A DNA stretch of 64,000 bases, taken from positions 476,477,657 through 476,541,656 of the forward strand of contig NC_081412.1 of the NCBI RefSeq assembly GCF_030272615.1. Reading direction: 5' to 3'. Positions 1 through 11,188 of this stretch are shown here, in pieces. Under the pieces are notes generated by a model that saw only the letters and a program-made list of their open reading frames with translations, ran no database searches and was not told where the DNA came from. Position 1 is the stretch's first letter. The number at the start of each line of letters is the position of its first letter. The DNA comes from Cryptomeria japonica (taxonomy: Eukaryota > Streptophyta > Pinopsida > Cupressales > Cupressaceae). Position numbers and translations under genes: made by a program.

Positions 1-664
1 TTGAAGTTTTCCTACTAATAACCTTATTACTTCTATAGTCTCCACAAGGATTTCTGTAGTTTGCTTGTGGGTGTTTTGGATTTCTTGAAAAAAAAAATTA
101 TGCATTTCCTAAGTATCATCCATGCCTACTTTCTTCTAAATTTATACTTTAGTTCTTCTTCTAAGGAAGAATTGTCTAGAAGTCCTTAATTCCTCTCACT
201 TTATAAATGCATTCTTTTCCTTTCACTTGGCTACATAAACTCTACTAAAGCTTATGCTAGAAAGATCACAACTCTAATACAAGTGCAATAACCCTTGTCA
301 AAATATTAAATTAGAGCTGAATACTTTCTTTCAACTTCTATTTCAGATTTGCAAAGGATGAAAAATAGAGAAATCAGGTTAACCAAAATGTATGCCAAAA
401 CACACCAAACTAAAATTAAACCTTATGCAACTGATTTAGATTGTCTATTACTAGATTTGATTTGGTTTTTACAACAAATTTACTATTAAATACATCTGGC
501 AATAGAAATATATATGTACTACAAATTAACTCAAATAGAACCCCCAAACTTGAACTCAAAAACATATAAATAACAACTACTTCAAAATAAACTATTCTTG
601 TGAAAACTTCTTACAAATGATCTTATATAAAAAATATGTGAAAATACACCCTAACAACAAAAAA
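1..664. other. intergenic, no gene seen
   Basis: AT-rich sequence with short homopolymer runs and no open frame resembling a known protein. No repeat structure is visible until the candidate T1 terminus at 665. Confidence 0.5.
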
Positions 665-700
665 GGGTACTCCCACATTAAAGGTTCCCACTTTCGCCAA
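665..700 (+). repeat. left terminal inverted repeat of T1
   Basis: Starts GGGTACTCCCAC and contains GGTTCCCACTTTCGCCA. It pairs with the reverse complement of 7272-7308, which reads GGGTGAACTCACA and then GGTTCCCACTTTTTTGCCA. The match is imperfect, with small gaps. Confidence 0.45.
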
Positions 701-734
701 CAAAGGAAATTGGTGAAAGCGGGGAGTTTGTTTT

Positions 735-965
735 TTGTGGGGTTCGAACGAAACAGGGTGGTTCGCTCGAACTACCCCTCCCAGTTCGAGCGAACCCAGT
801 TACGGTCGTGGGTTCACTCGAACCACCAGTGGATTTTTGGTTCGAGCGAACCCAGTTACGGTCGTGGGTTCACTCAAACCACCAGTGGATTTTTGGTTCA
901 AGCGAACCCCCCAAAATATTAATATTTAAAGGGGTTCAAGCGAACACCCCATTCGCTCGAACCGT
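735..965. repeat. subterminal GTTCGAGCGAAC repeats of T1
   Basis: About ten copies of the near-palindrome GTTCGAGCGAAC (or GGTTCGCTCGAAC, GGTTCACTCGAACC) lie close together. Two are embedded in a 56-bp tandem duplication (about 784-895) that also contains CAGTTACGGTCGTGGG. A related GATCGAAC lies near 1051. Dense short motifs just inside a terminus are typical of transposase-binding subterminal repeats in plant DNA transposons. Open frames over this stretch are by-products of the repeat. Confidence 0.6.
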
Positions 966-1612
966 ATTTCAATTATGTTTTTTTAAAACGTTTATAAATA
1001 GCAATCATGACAGTTAAAGTGTCATTGTCAAATTTGTCTTTTTCTGTCCAATGGGGGTTAGATCGAACTAGTCGTCAGCATCACATCACCGTGCTTTGTC
1101 TGCAGTAGCTAGCATCTCTCATATTTCAATTTTTGACCTTCGTTATTTCAGGTGCACAAAATAACCCTTTTTTTGGTTTAATAATGCCTTTTTTCATTAA
1201 ATTAATAAATAATTTATTGTTAATTTATTTTTTTAATTAAATAATTGTATAGTTATTGTTTTTCATCATTTTAGAAAAATGTTTGATAATTTATTGTTTT
1301 TCATTATTTTAGAAAAATGTTTGATAATTTAATGTTTTGATTTAAATCTGTCAATTTGTTTTTCAAATTACATAACTGTATATATGTATTTTTTTTTCAA
1401 CATTTTAAAAAATTGTTATGAAAAACATACAAAACTAAGGTAGTAAATTAGAACTTAGAAAAATATTAGCAAAAAAAGAAAATTAGAAAAATGTCACAAA
1501 CCTAAATATAATAAATTAAACGTTAGAAAAATTAATAAATTTTAATTTAAAAAAACATTAGAAAATTTAGATAACAAATTTAAACAAATTAGACAAAATA
1601 AATCCTCTACAA

Positions 1613-4518
1613 TGTGACCCATTTTCACATCATATTACATGCACAACATGACCCCTTAAGACCACATATGCCCCTGATGACACCATACGTTCCCTTAGGA
1701 CCATAGAGGATTGCATATAACATCCTAGTGCACATATGACATTCCCCTTACGATCACATAGTGTCCTAAGGGGTCATATGTGATTCTAAGGGGTCACACA
1801 CGTGTTATAACATATCTGTGACCCCTTATAAAATCCTAGTGTGAACGACATACCCCTTAGTCCATCACATAGTGTCATAAGGGGTCGTATGTGGTCCTAA
1901 GGGGTCACGCATGCATTAACACATGCGTGACCCCTTAGTAGGTCGCATATGACCCCTTATAACATCCTAGTGTGCATATGACATTCCCCTTACGATCACA
2001 TAGTGTCCTAAGGGGTCATATGTGGTTCTAAGGGGTCACACATGTGTTATAACACATGTGTGACCCCTTAGAACCGCATATGACCCCTTATAAAATCTTA
2101 GTGTGAACGACATACCCCTTAGTCCATCACATAGTGTCTTAAGGGGTCGTATGTGGTCCTAAGGGGTCACATGTGCATTAACACATGTGTGACCCCTTAG
2201 TAGGTCACATATGACCCCTTATAACATCCTAGTGTACATATGGCATTCCCCTTACGATCACATAGTATCCTAAGGGGTCATATGTGGTTCTAAGGGGTCA
2301 CACATGTGTGATCCCTTAGAAACGCATATGACCCCTTATTGAATCCTAGTGTGAACGACATACCCCTTAGTCCATCACATAGTTTCTTAAGGGGTCGTAT
2401 GTGGTCCTAAGGGATCACACATGCATTAACACATGTGTGACCCCTTAGTAGGTCACATATGACCCCTTATAACATCCTAGTGTACATATGACATTCCCCT
2501 TACGATCACATAGTGTCCTAAGGGGTCATATGCGGTTCTAAGGGGTCATGCATGTGTTATAACACATGTGTGACCCCTTAGAACCACATAACACATGTGT
2601 GACCCCTTAGAACCACATATGACCCCTTATAAAATCCTAGTGTGAATGACATACCCCTTAGTCCATCACATAGTGTCTTAAGGGGTCGTATGTGGTCCTA
2701 AGGGGTCACGCATGCATTAACACATGCATGACCCCTTAGTAGGTCACATATGACCCCTTATAACATCCTAGTGTACATATGACATTCCCCTTACGATCAC
2801 ATAGTGTCCTAAGGGGTCATATGTGGTTCTAAGGGGACATGCATGTGTTATAACACATGTGTGACCCTTTAGAACCGCATATGACCCCTTATAAAATCTT
2901 AGTGTGAACAACATACCCCTTAGTCCATCACATAGTGTCTTAAGGGGTTGTATGTGGTCCTAAGGGGTCACGCATGCATTAAAACATGCGTGACCCCTTA
3001 GCAGGTCACATATGACCCCCTATAACATCCTAGTGTACATATGACATTCCCCTTATGATCACATAGTGTCCTAAGGGGTCATATGCGGATATAACCCCTT
3101 ATGAAATCCTAGTGTGAATGACATACCCCTTAGTCCATCACATAGTGTCTTAAGGGGTCGTATGTGGTCCTAAGGGGTCACGCATGCATTAACACATGTG
3201 TGACCCCTTAGTAGGTCACATATGACCCCTTATAACATCCTAGTGTACATATGACATTCCCCTTACGATCACATAGTGCATATGACCCCTTAGAACCGCA
3301 TATGACCCCTTATAAAATCCTAGTGTGAACAACATACCCCTTAGTCCATCACATAGTGTCTTAAGGGGTTGTATGTGGTCCTAAGGGGTCACGCATGCAT
3401 TAACACATGCATGACCCCTTAGTAGGTCACATATGACCCCTTATAACATCCTAGTGTACATATGAAATTCCCCTTATGATCACATAGTGTCCTAAGGGGT
3501 CATATGCGGTTCTAAGGGGACACGCATGTGTTATAACACATGTGTGACCCCTTAGAACCGCATATGACCCCTTATAAAATCCTAGTGTGAACGACATACC
3601 CCTTAGTCCATCACATAATGTCTTAAGGGGTCGTATGTGGTCCTAAGGGGTCACACATACATTAACACATGTGTGACCCCTTAGCAGGCCACATATGACC
3701 CCTTATAACATCCTAGTGTACATATGACATTCCCCTTACGATAACATAGTGTCCTAAGGGGTCATGTGCAGTTCTAAGGGATCACACATGTGTTATAACA
3801 AATGTGTGACCCCTTAGAACCGTATATGACCCCTTTTAAAATCCTAATGTGAACGACATACCCCTTAGTCCATCACATAGTGTCTTAAGGCGTCATATGT
3901 GGTCTTAAGGGGTCACGCATGCATTAACACATGAGTGACCCCTTAGTAGGTCACATATGACCCCTTATAACATCCTAGTGTACATATGACATTCCCCTTA
4001 TGATCACATAGTTTCCTAAGGGGTCATATGCGGTTCTAAGTGGTCACGCATGTATTATAACACATGTGTGACCCCTTAGAACCGCATATGACCCCTTATA
4101 TAATCCTAGTGTGAACGACATACCCCTTAGTCCATCACATAGTGTCTTAAGGGGTCATATGTGGTCCTAAGGGGTCACACATGCATTAACACGTGTGTGA
4201 CCCCTTAGTAGGTCATATATGACCCCTTATAACATCCTAGTGTACATATGACATTCCCCTTATGATCACATAGTGTCCTAAGGGGTCATATGCGGTTTTA
4301 AGTGGTCACGCATGTGTTATAACACATGTGTGACCCCTTAGAACCACATATGACCCCTTAGAAAATCCTAGTGTGAACAACATACCCCTTAGTCCATCAC
4401 ATAGTGTCTTAAGGGGTCGTATGTGGTCCTAAGGGGTCACACATGCATTAACACATGCGTGACCCCTTAGTAGGTCACATATGACCCCTTATAACATCCT
4501 AGTGTACATATGACATTC
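1613..4518. repeat. 262-bp palindrome-rich satellite (about 11 units)
   Basis: CCCCTTAGTCCATCAC recurs at 1853, 2115, 2363, 2654, 2916, 3126, 3337, 3599, 3861, 4123 and 4385. Most steps are exactly 262 bp, with a few shortened or lengthened units. Each unit contains inverted copies of CTAAGGGGTCA and TGACCCCTTAG plus perfect small palindromes such as CATGTGTTATAACACATG, so single strands could form several hairpins. The same CCCCTTAG/CTAAGGGG words make up the array at 27355-29222 inside T2. No coding capacity. Confidence 0.9.
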
Positions 4519-4584
4519 CTAGTGTTATATATCATGTTCTTGAATTTTATATGTATTTCAAAGATTTAAATATACACATGTTAG

Positions 4585-4790
4585 ATCTCTCTATCTCTCT
4601 GAAATAATATATATGTTATCTCTAGATCTGAAATATATGTTATCCCTCTCTCTCTCTGAAATATTTAAATTTTTTATGTATTCTTGAAGATTTAAATTTT
4701 TGAAAATGAAAATGATCTCTCTCTCTCTCATGAAGATTTATATGTATAATCTCTCACTCTCTCATGAAAATGATCTCTCTCTCTGCAATT
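4585..4790. repeat. CT-rich low-complexity tract
   Basis: Interrupted runs of CTCTCTCT mixed with GAAATATATG and ATGAAGATTT words follow directly after the satellite. The T2 satellite is likewise followed by a CT tract. Confidence 0.7.
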
Positions 4791-4914
4791 TAACTGATTT
4801 TAATTTTTAATGTTTTAAATTGAATGCACTTCATGTGTGTGTGTGCTTACGTATTTATTTTAACTTTATGACATGTACCTAGATAGATAAGCATCCCATG
4901 ATATACCTTCGCAG

Positions 4915-6711
4915 GCTCCTGATCAGGATCCACTTGTGCAGGCTCCTGATCAAGAGCGACACATTGATGATGTTGATCCTCCACAACAGGATCCCCCCTT
5001 GCCCGACATTGCTACTATTTTCCAGTACAGTGATCGTGAGTTGCATAGGTTGAGGGTCATATTAGATGACCCCCGTACTGATGGCATGTACAAGAGTACA
5101 TGCACATCCATTTTTAATAGTTTGCAGACATTAAGGGACCACTTAGTTTCTCACACTTCATTCTCACCTGAGGTTATAGAGGATATATATAGACAGTTGA
5201 GGAGTGAGGTGAGGGGTCCTCATTCTTTTGCTAATGTGTTGAGGGTGGTCTCAAAGGGGACCATCAAGGAGAGATGCTTTCCACAGTACTAGGAGAAGAG
5301 TAAGGTGAGGGGATATTAGGTCACGAGATGTATGTACCCACAAGTTGCATCATTGATTTACCCACGCTTCTTAGCTACCCATGGTTGTTATCCTAATAAC
5401 GACCAGATACCATTATACTTTGCACAACAGGTATTTGCTAAGGTTCATTGTTAGATGAAACCAAACTACCTTGATATTCCAGGATATTATGGACAAGGGA
5501 GGGGCAAGATTGCTGATAGAGATGCATATCGTAGGTGTGATAGAGCTCCGCCTAGACACAGGGACCTTGTTGCCCAAAGATTTCTTGTAGTAGCCCAGCC
5601 ATGGCCCCCATAGCGGATCACGTTGTGATTGCTTCTTAGAGAGAAGCAATTGATAGGATTGGACATATTGCATCAGCAACAGCCACCATATCATCTGACA
5701 GGCTGGGTAGATATATGATGAGGCGACCACGTTCACGATCATCCACAGATCATGCATCTTCTAGTCACAGGGGGGCTTCAGATTCAAATGATCTGTATAT
5801 TACTATCAGTATCCCCTCCCTAGATGAGGTAGCAGCTATAGTCGGAGGTAGAAGACATGTACAGATGTCACAGTATTTAGCTGAGGACCTACTACATGCT
5901 TACAATTTTATTTCATCTTGACTTGGGATACCATTGGCTGATGTTAGAGAGGAGATTCTCAGAGATGGTCAGGCTACAGTGGCATCAATGCATACCCCGA
6001 GGTAGTCGCAACATTATCATCACTCTACGTATGCTCCAAGCACTGACCCATAGATGAGGGACGCTTGGATTCATTTGAGTAGGAGATACGAGCTGATCAA
6101 GTCCATATCACAGATGAGGGTTTGGACTCATTTGACGAGTAGTTGCGAGATTTGAGCCATACTGGGTTTATGGACATGCTACTACAGTCAGACACTTCAT
6201 CCACGATGCTCAGTCATCTAGTTAGCCCCTTGCACTGCTCAGTGATACGTATAGCCAGAGAGAGATATGTAGGCATGAGTGATGTTGTTGATATGATCAC
6301 AGGACAGGATCAGACTATATAGCCTACTCCTGATGCACAAGTATGTACATGTACATGTGCATTTAAATCTTTAGAAGATGTGTATACATGTTGTAATGTA
6401 AGATAAATCTATATATATAGATCATGTTTAATAAATAATCTAACTTTCTAAGTTTTAATTTGTAGATCATTTAAATTGATCGTGGACTAATCCTTAAATA
6501 CACACACACACACACACACACGTTACAATTTATATTTAATTTTTTATTTAACTCTATTTGGATTTGATGTACATGTGTCTATAGAGATAGATATATTATA
6601 TTTAATATAAATAAATAAATTCTAATTTTACAGGGGTCTATTGGACTAGACTCTCACCAGGAGTCTCCCTCAGATGGTCGCTCAGTTCGTGGCCGACATG
6701 ATCCCTGTTGA
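4915..6711 (+). pseudogene. broken spliced gene in T1, homologue of T2 gene B
   Basis: An exon appears to open after the acceptor TTCGCAG at 4914. One reading frame then runs to about 5640 with only in-frame TAG/TGA stops (5290 is the first), and a shift moves coding to another frame (clear at 5715-5921). A donor CAA|GTATGT at 6340/6341 and acceptor TTTTACAG at 6633 lead to a 26-codon last exon ending TGA at 6711. The product starts Pro/Gln/Asp-rich and is followed by a helical segment, then the block NNDQIPLYF ... KPNYLD ... GQGRGK ... DR, then an Arg/Ser-rich stretch. That block matches T2 gene B (NNFEVPLYF ... QPNYFD ... GRGGG ... DR) in order and spacing. The family is not one I can name and its function is unknown. 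Exon 1 was not found. Confidence 0.55.
6499..6522. repeat. (CA)n microsatellite
   Basis: About 12 CA dinucleotides in a row, within the last intron of the T1 gene. Confidence 0.95.
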
Positions 6712-6761
6712 TTTTCTCCAAACTTTATAGCTCATTTACATTTATCTTTTTATAGACTTTC

Positions 6762-6763
<2 letters not shown>

Positions 6764-6805
<42 letters not shown>
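6764..6805. repeat. (AT)n microsatellite
   Basis: Uninterrupted AT dinucleotides downstream of the T1 gene stop codon. Confidence 0.95.
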
Positions 6806-6808
<3 letters not shown>

Positions 6809-7078
6809 GCACATGAAGAGTAGATTATACTTTATACCCGGTTTGTGTTTGATCAGATTATATATATTTCATGCATGTACATGGAGTTTAGACTAGATTA
6901 TACTTTATACCTTGTTTGTGTTTGATCAGATTATATATATTTCATGCATGTATGCAATTTAGACTAGATTATACTTTATACAGGTGGTTTGTGTTTGATC
7001 AGATTACATATATATATATATATATATTTCATTCATGTATGCAGTTTAGACTAGATTATACTTTATAAAGGTGGTTTG
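6806..7078. repeat. ~78-bp tandem repeat, 3-4 copies
   Basis: The unit includes TAGACTAGATTATACTTTAT and GTTTGTGTTTGATCAGATTA and ends with a variable (AT)n and TTCATGCATGTA. It lies between the T1 gene and the right end of the element. Confidence 0.8.
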
Positions 7079-7271
7079 AATTAACTTTTGAGGGAGATGG
7101 AAAAAAAAAATTTAAATCCTTCAAAAAAATTTGAAAAAAATGTATATAGAATCTACAAACAAAATGCTACAAATCACTAATTTACATCATCTTCAAATTT
7201 TTAATAGTTTAAAAGTTATAGTTCTCGAAAGTTGAAGATTATTTTTAAAAATTTCATCTCAGTGTCAAAAG

Positions 7272-7308
7272 TGGCAAAAAAGTGGGAACCACTATTGTGA
7301 GTTCACCC
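7272..7308 (-). repeat. right terminal inverted repeat of T1
   Basis: Reverse complement of the left-end sequence, with the core AAAGTGGGAACC at 7279-7290 and closing bases ACCC at 7305-7308. Confidence 0.45.
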
Positions 7309-7376
7309 AAAACCATGACCTCAAGGTTGTCAATGGTTTAATCTAACTTAGAAATTATTAGAAAATAGAATACTAC

Positions 7377-8913
7377 TGTAGACACCCAAAAATGGTCAAC
7401 GCTTGCGAGGTCATACTTTAACATTTGCGCATTGCCTCATTTTAGGTTTTTGCGTTGCATTAACATTTCTCCTATGTCACGCACTTGGTCTTTATCATTT
7501 GCGAACATCGAGTCATTCTTCTACATTATTCAATCATCTCGTCCTCAAATTTGGTCTTCTCGACAACATTATCCAGTCATGATTTTGATCAATTTTATCC
7601 TGTCGCATCAATGCGTGTTTTTATTTGTCATCATTTTGGACATCGTCAATCCTAATTAGGGTTTTGTCCTCCTATCAATCTTATCATCAATCTTATCATT
7701 TTGGACATCGTCAATCCTAATTAGGGTTTTGTCCTCTTTTCAATCTTGTCGATTTATCATCAATCCTTCAATCTTGTCGTTTTACGATCAATTTGTCATT
7801 GATCGTGGTCATGTCTAATCTTGTCATCTTGCAATCTATTTTGTCAATTTTGTCATTTTGCAATCAATTTTGCTATCGATCATTGTCTGTCTCAATTATG
7901 TCAAGTTGGATCAATTTGTCATTGTTCCTTGTCAATTGGCGCATCTATCAATCAAATCATTCTGTCGCATTGGTCCTTTATCAATTCAAAATCATGACAT
8001 TAATTATCTCTAATCAAGACCTAATTGTCATCTTCGCATTTCTAATTCGTCTTCTAGGGTTTTATGATTTGGTCATTTAACCTATTTTGCCATTTCTTCC
8101 TCTAGGATTACTAAATTATTTATTAATCCTAAGTCTTCTTATTACAATTAAATCTTTATTTAATTGGCTAATTATTCCTCTTTGTGAATTGATTAATAAA
8201 TGAAAAATTATTAATTAATTCACTAATTCACTAAATCCTATTTTTCATCAATTTCTAATTCCAATTTCCTAATTGGTCATCAATTTCAATTTCCTAATTC
8301 TCAAATTTCTAATTTCTTTTCCCTCCTATTTCATCTCCTAATTCCATGGGAATGGCATTTCAATTTGTCATGAAATTGTCATAATTGATTAATCAATCAA
8401 TTTTGACATGAAATGTGTCATAATCAATCAATCAAAATTGTGCATGGAAAGTGCATAATTTGCATAATTTGTCATAATTAACATATTGATTTGCAATTTC
8501 CATTTGAATTGCATCATGCCAATCTTGTCACTTCTCCAATTTCTCTATAAATTGGATAATTTTTCTTCAATCAACCCCTTCAATTACTTCTTGAAATCCG
8601 AATTGCTATCAAACTATCAAATTTTAGTTCTAGTACTCTTGAGCTTTTTGCTTTCAATTGTGAGAGCACTTGTAGGTGAGATCCACAAAATTATTGAAGA
8701 GGAAAGAACAACAATGGAGCCGCATGGAAGGAGTATTCAATCTTGAATCTGGTTTGCATAATGTTTTCTTTTGAATGCTTCATTTTCATACCTTCATTGA
8801 ATGTGCTTTAGAATTAGGTTCATTGCAATGAGTATTTCTTTGATTGAGCTATCATGTCTAATGTTTTGATTTGATATACTTCTGTTTTGATGATTCCTAA
8901 TTTCTATGCTACA
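7377..8913 (+). repeat. solo LTR of a Gypsy-like retrotransposon (1537 bp)
   Basis: Begins TGTAGACACCC and ends TATGCTACA, so it has TG...CA termini. It is flanked by the 5-bp direct repeat ACTAC (7372-7376 and 8914-8918). TGTAGACAC-type starts are common in plant Gypsy LTRs and the Tat element in this window starts the same way. No primer-binding site, internal region or second LTR adjoins it, so it is best read as a solo LTR left by LTR-LTR recombination. The small open frames inside are not protein-like. Confidence 0.75.
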
Positions 8914-8918
8914 ACTAC

Positions 8919-10759
8919 AAACTCTACAGCTATCCTACAACACAAACTACTGAAATTGAAAGAAATGTTACATATCTGCATAATGGTAATCTCTAAATGA
9001 GACTACACCATAGTGAACCTCTGACTCTCATCCTCAAACCACTTGAAAACCCTCAAACATCTCATTCTTGAGCCTCCTTCTCCACAAGTTTGACAACCTC
9101 TAAAGAATAGAAAAAACAATTAGCAAAATAACAAGTGAATGAGAGAAATGAAGCTAAAACCTTCCTTAAATGCAAACCACGTTCAAATTGAAAAATATAG
9201 TGCGATTAGAAATCGCATCTTTAGGTGTCCACTTCTTCCATTCACTGAGCAATTAGAAATGTCATTTGTTTGGCTTGTAATTGGACTTGAAAAAGGTCAA
9301 GTAACTACCATCTTGTAACTCTTCTGAAACCCATGCCATCTTTGGCCTCTAATGCATTTGAACTATCTTTTATTAATTTGTCATTAATTCTTTGTATTTT
9401 CTATTTTTGGATAACAAAACTTACTATAAATAGTAAGTGTTATTTTTGGAAAGGGGAGTCCAACTACAAATTGACATCAAAATCTTTAACATCATTTCTT
9501 AAACTAAATACAATTATTAGTTCAATAATTTTTATTTAAATAATTTTATAATTTTTGCAATTATTTGCTCATTTAGTTTTATATTTAAATTAATTGTATA
9601 ATTCTATATACCTAATTTTATCATTTTCATATATTCTTAATTAATATAAATATTTAATAATTTTACCATTAAATATATGTATCAACTCATTTAATAATAA
9701 AAATTATTTTAGTTTAATAACATATAAAATAACCAAATATAATTATTTATTCATTTAATTTTTATATTTAAATTAATTTTATAAGTTTTTATATATCAAT
9801 CTAATGTTAATTTTATATGTCCTTAATTAATCTAAGTATTTAATTTAAATTCATTTTACAATTTAATATATTTGTCCATTCATTTAATAGTATTAAATGA
9901 TATTACTTTACTATTTACACTATATCTTTAATTAATTTATCCACTCATTTAACAGTCATTAATATTTATACTTAACCAATGAAGTCACAAATGGAAGACC
10001 TCTTCCTTAATTAATTTTATACTTACGTTATTTTATATATCTTTAATTTTACAATTACCTATACATGTCCATTCATTTAATATTAATCTACTATCCACTC
10101 ATTTAGTACTTGTACTTAGCTAAGGAGACCATAAAAAGGAGGATCTCATCCTTAAGTAATATTTATGCTTATGTTATTTTACTTATCTTTAATTTTACAA
10201 TTATACATGTACATTCATTTAATTTTACTATATCATTATTAATACTTAATGTGATTTTTAATCATGAGACAATAAGATGGGACCACAAACCAAAGAAATC
10301 TTCAACATGGCTACTTATACTTAATATGGTCTTTAATCATGAGACAATAAGATGAGACCACAAACCAAAAAGGTCATCTTCAACATGACCATTCATTTAA
10401 TATTTATTCTTATTCGATGAAACCACAAAAGACCCTCATCCTTAAATAATATTTATACTTATGTTATTTTATGTATCTTTAATTTTACAATTAAACATAC
10501 AAATCCATTTATTTAATATTTACTCGTTCAATTAATATTATATTTAAGTGGTCTTTAAATACAAGACAATAAGATGGGGCCACCAACCAAAGACCTCATC
10601 TTCAAAATCATGGCAAAGACCACAACACAATTTAACCAACATAACTTATATATCTTAAATTTATTTACTATTTTAGACTTACCTATATACCTTCCACTAT
10701 TTATATTTATTAAATATTTAATTCTCACTCATTTACTACTTTTCACTTATGTACCTTAA
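8919..10759. other. AT-rich intergenic DNA, degenerate repeats
   Basis: No gene seen. From about 10100, words such as GAGACAATAAGATGG and ACCACAAACCAAAGA recur at roughly 10265, 10341 and 10563, which shows an old degenerate tandem or segmental repeat. The rest is low-complexity TTTAAT-rich sequence. Confidence 0.5.
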
Positions 10760-11099
10760 TCTATTTTCACTATATATATCCATATATATCCATGTTATCT
10801 TTTACCTTTCACTATTTATATTTATGTTAACTTTAATTCTCACTATTTATGTTATCTTTGATTCTCATTCATTTACTACTTTTGACTTATATACCTTAAT
10901 CTATTTCCACTATTTATATTTATGTTATCTTTAATTAATTAAAATATGTTATCTTTGATTCTCATTCATTTACTACTTTTAGCTTATATACCTTAATCTA
11001 TTTCCATTATTTACTTTTGGCTTATATACCTTAATCTATTTCCACTATTTATATTTATGTTATCTTTAATTAATTAAAATATTTTATTTTACTACTTTT
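10760..11099. repeat. ~80-bp tandem array, left part
   Basis: The unit contains TTATATACCTTAATCTATTT, CCACTATTTATATTTATG and TTATCTTTAATTAATTAAAA, then ATTTTACTACTTTT. The same array resumes at 18116, so the LINE at 11100-18115 split it. 11086-11099 is the left copy of the LINE target duplication. Confidence 0.85.
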
Positions 11100-11188
11100 T
11101 TTTTATATTAAAAATTAAGGGGATCACCAGTTACATCGAGATGTACAAATAACCGAGGCCCAGCCTCACAACAAGAGAATCATGAAAT

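Larger units (their letters stand above)
665..7308 (+). mobile_element. candidate DNA transposon T1 (terminally inverted, ~6.6 kb)
   Basis: The two ends carry imperfect inverted repeats (665-700 and 7272-7308) sharing the core GGTTCCCACTTT followed closely by GCCA. In order it holds subterminal GTTCGAGCGAAC-type repeats (735-965), a 262-bp satellite (1613-4518), a CT-rich tract, a broken spliced gene similar to T2 gene B (4915-6711), and ~78-bp tandem repeats near the right end. No transposase gene is present, so if this is a transposon it is non-autonomous or internally deleted. A target duplication is only weakly supported: AAAA lies on both sides, but the context is A-rich. Alternatively these could be unrelated repeats that happen to be side by side. 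Confidence 0.45.

Noticed and set aside
617-1017. Three overlapping frames of 64-101 codons
   Set aside because: They cover the GTTCGAGCGAAC repeat cluster and change frame through it. There is no protein similarity.
1613-4518. CRISPR-like regular array
   Set aside because: The units are 262-bp contiguous tandem repeats with no short repeat/unique spacer structure, in plant nuclear DNA.
7432-8746. Open frames of 75-95 codons
   Set aside because: They lie within the solo LTR, are rich in Ile/Leu/Phe from AT-rich sequence, and show no conserved motif.
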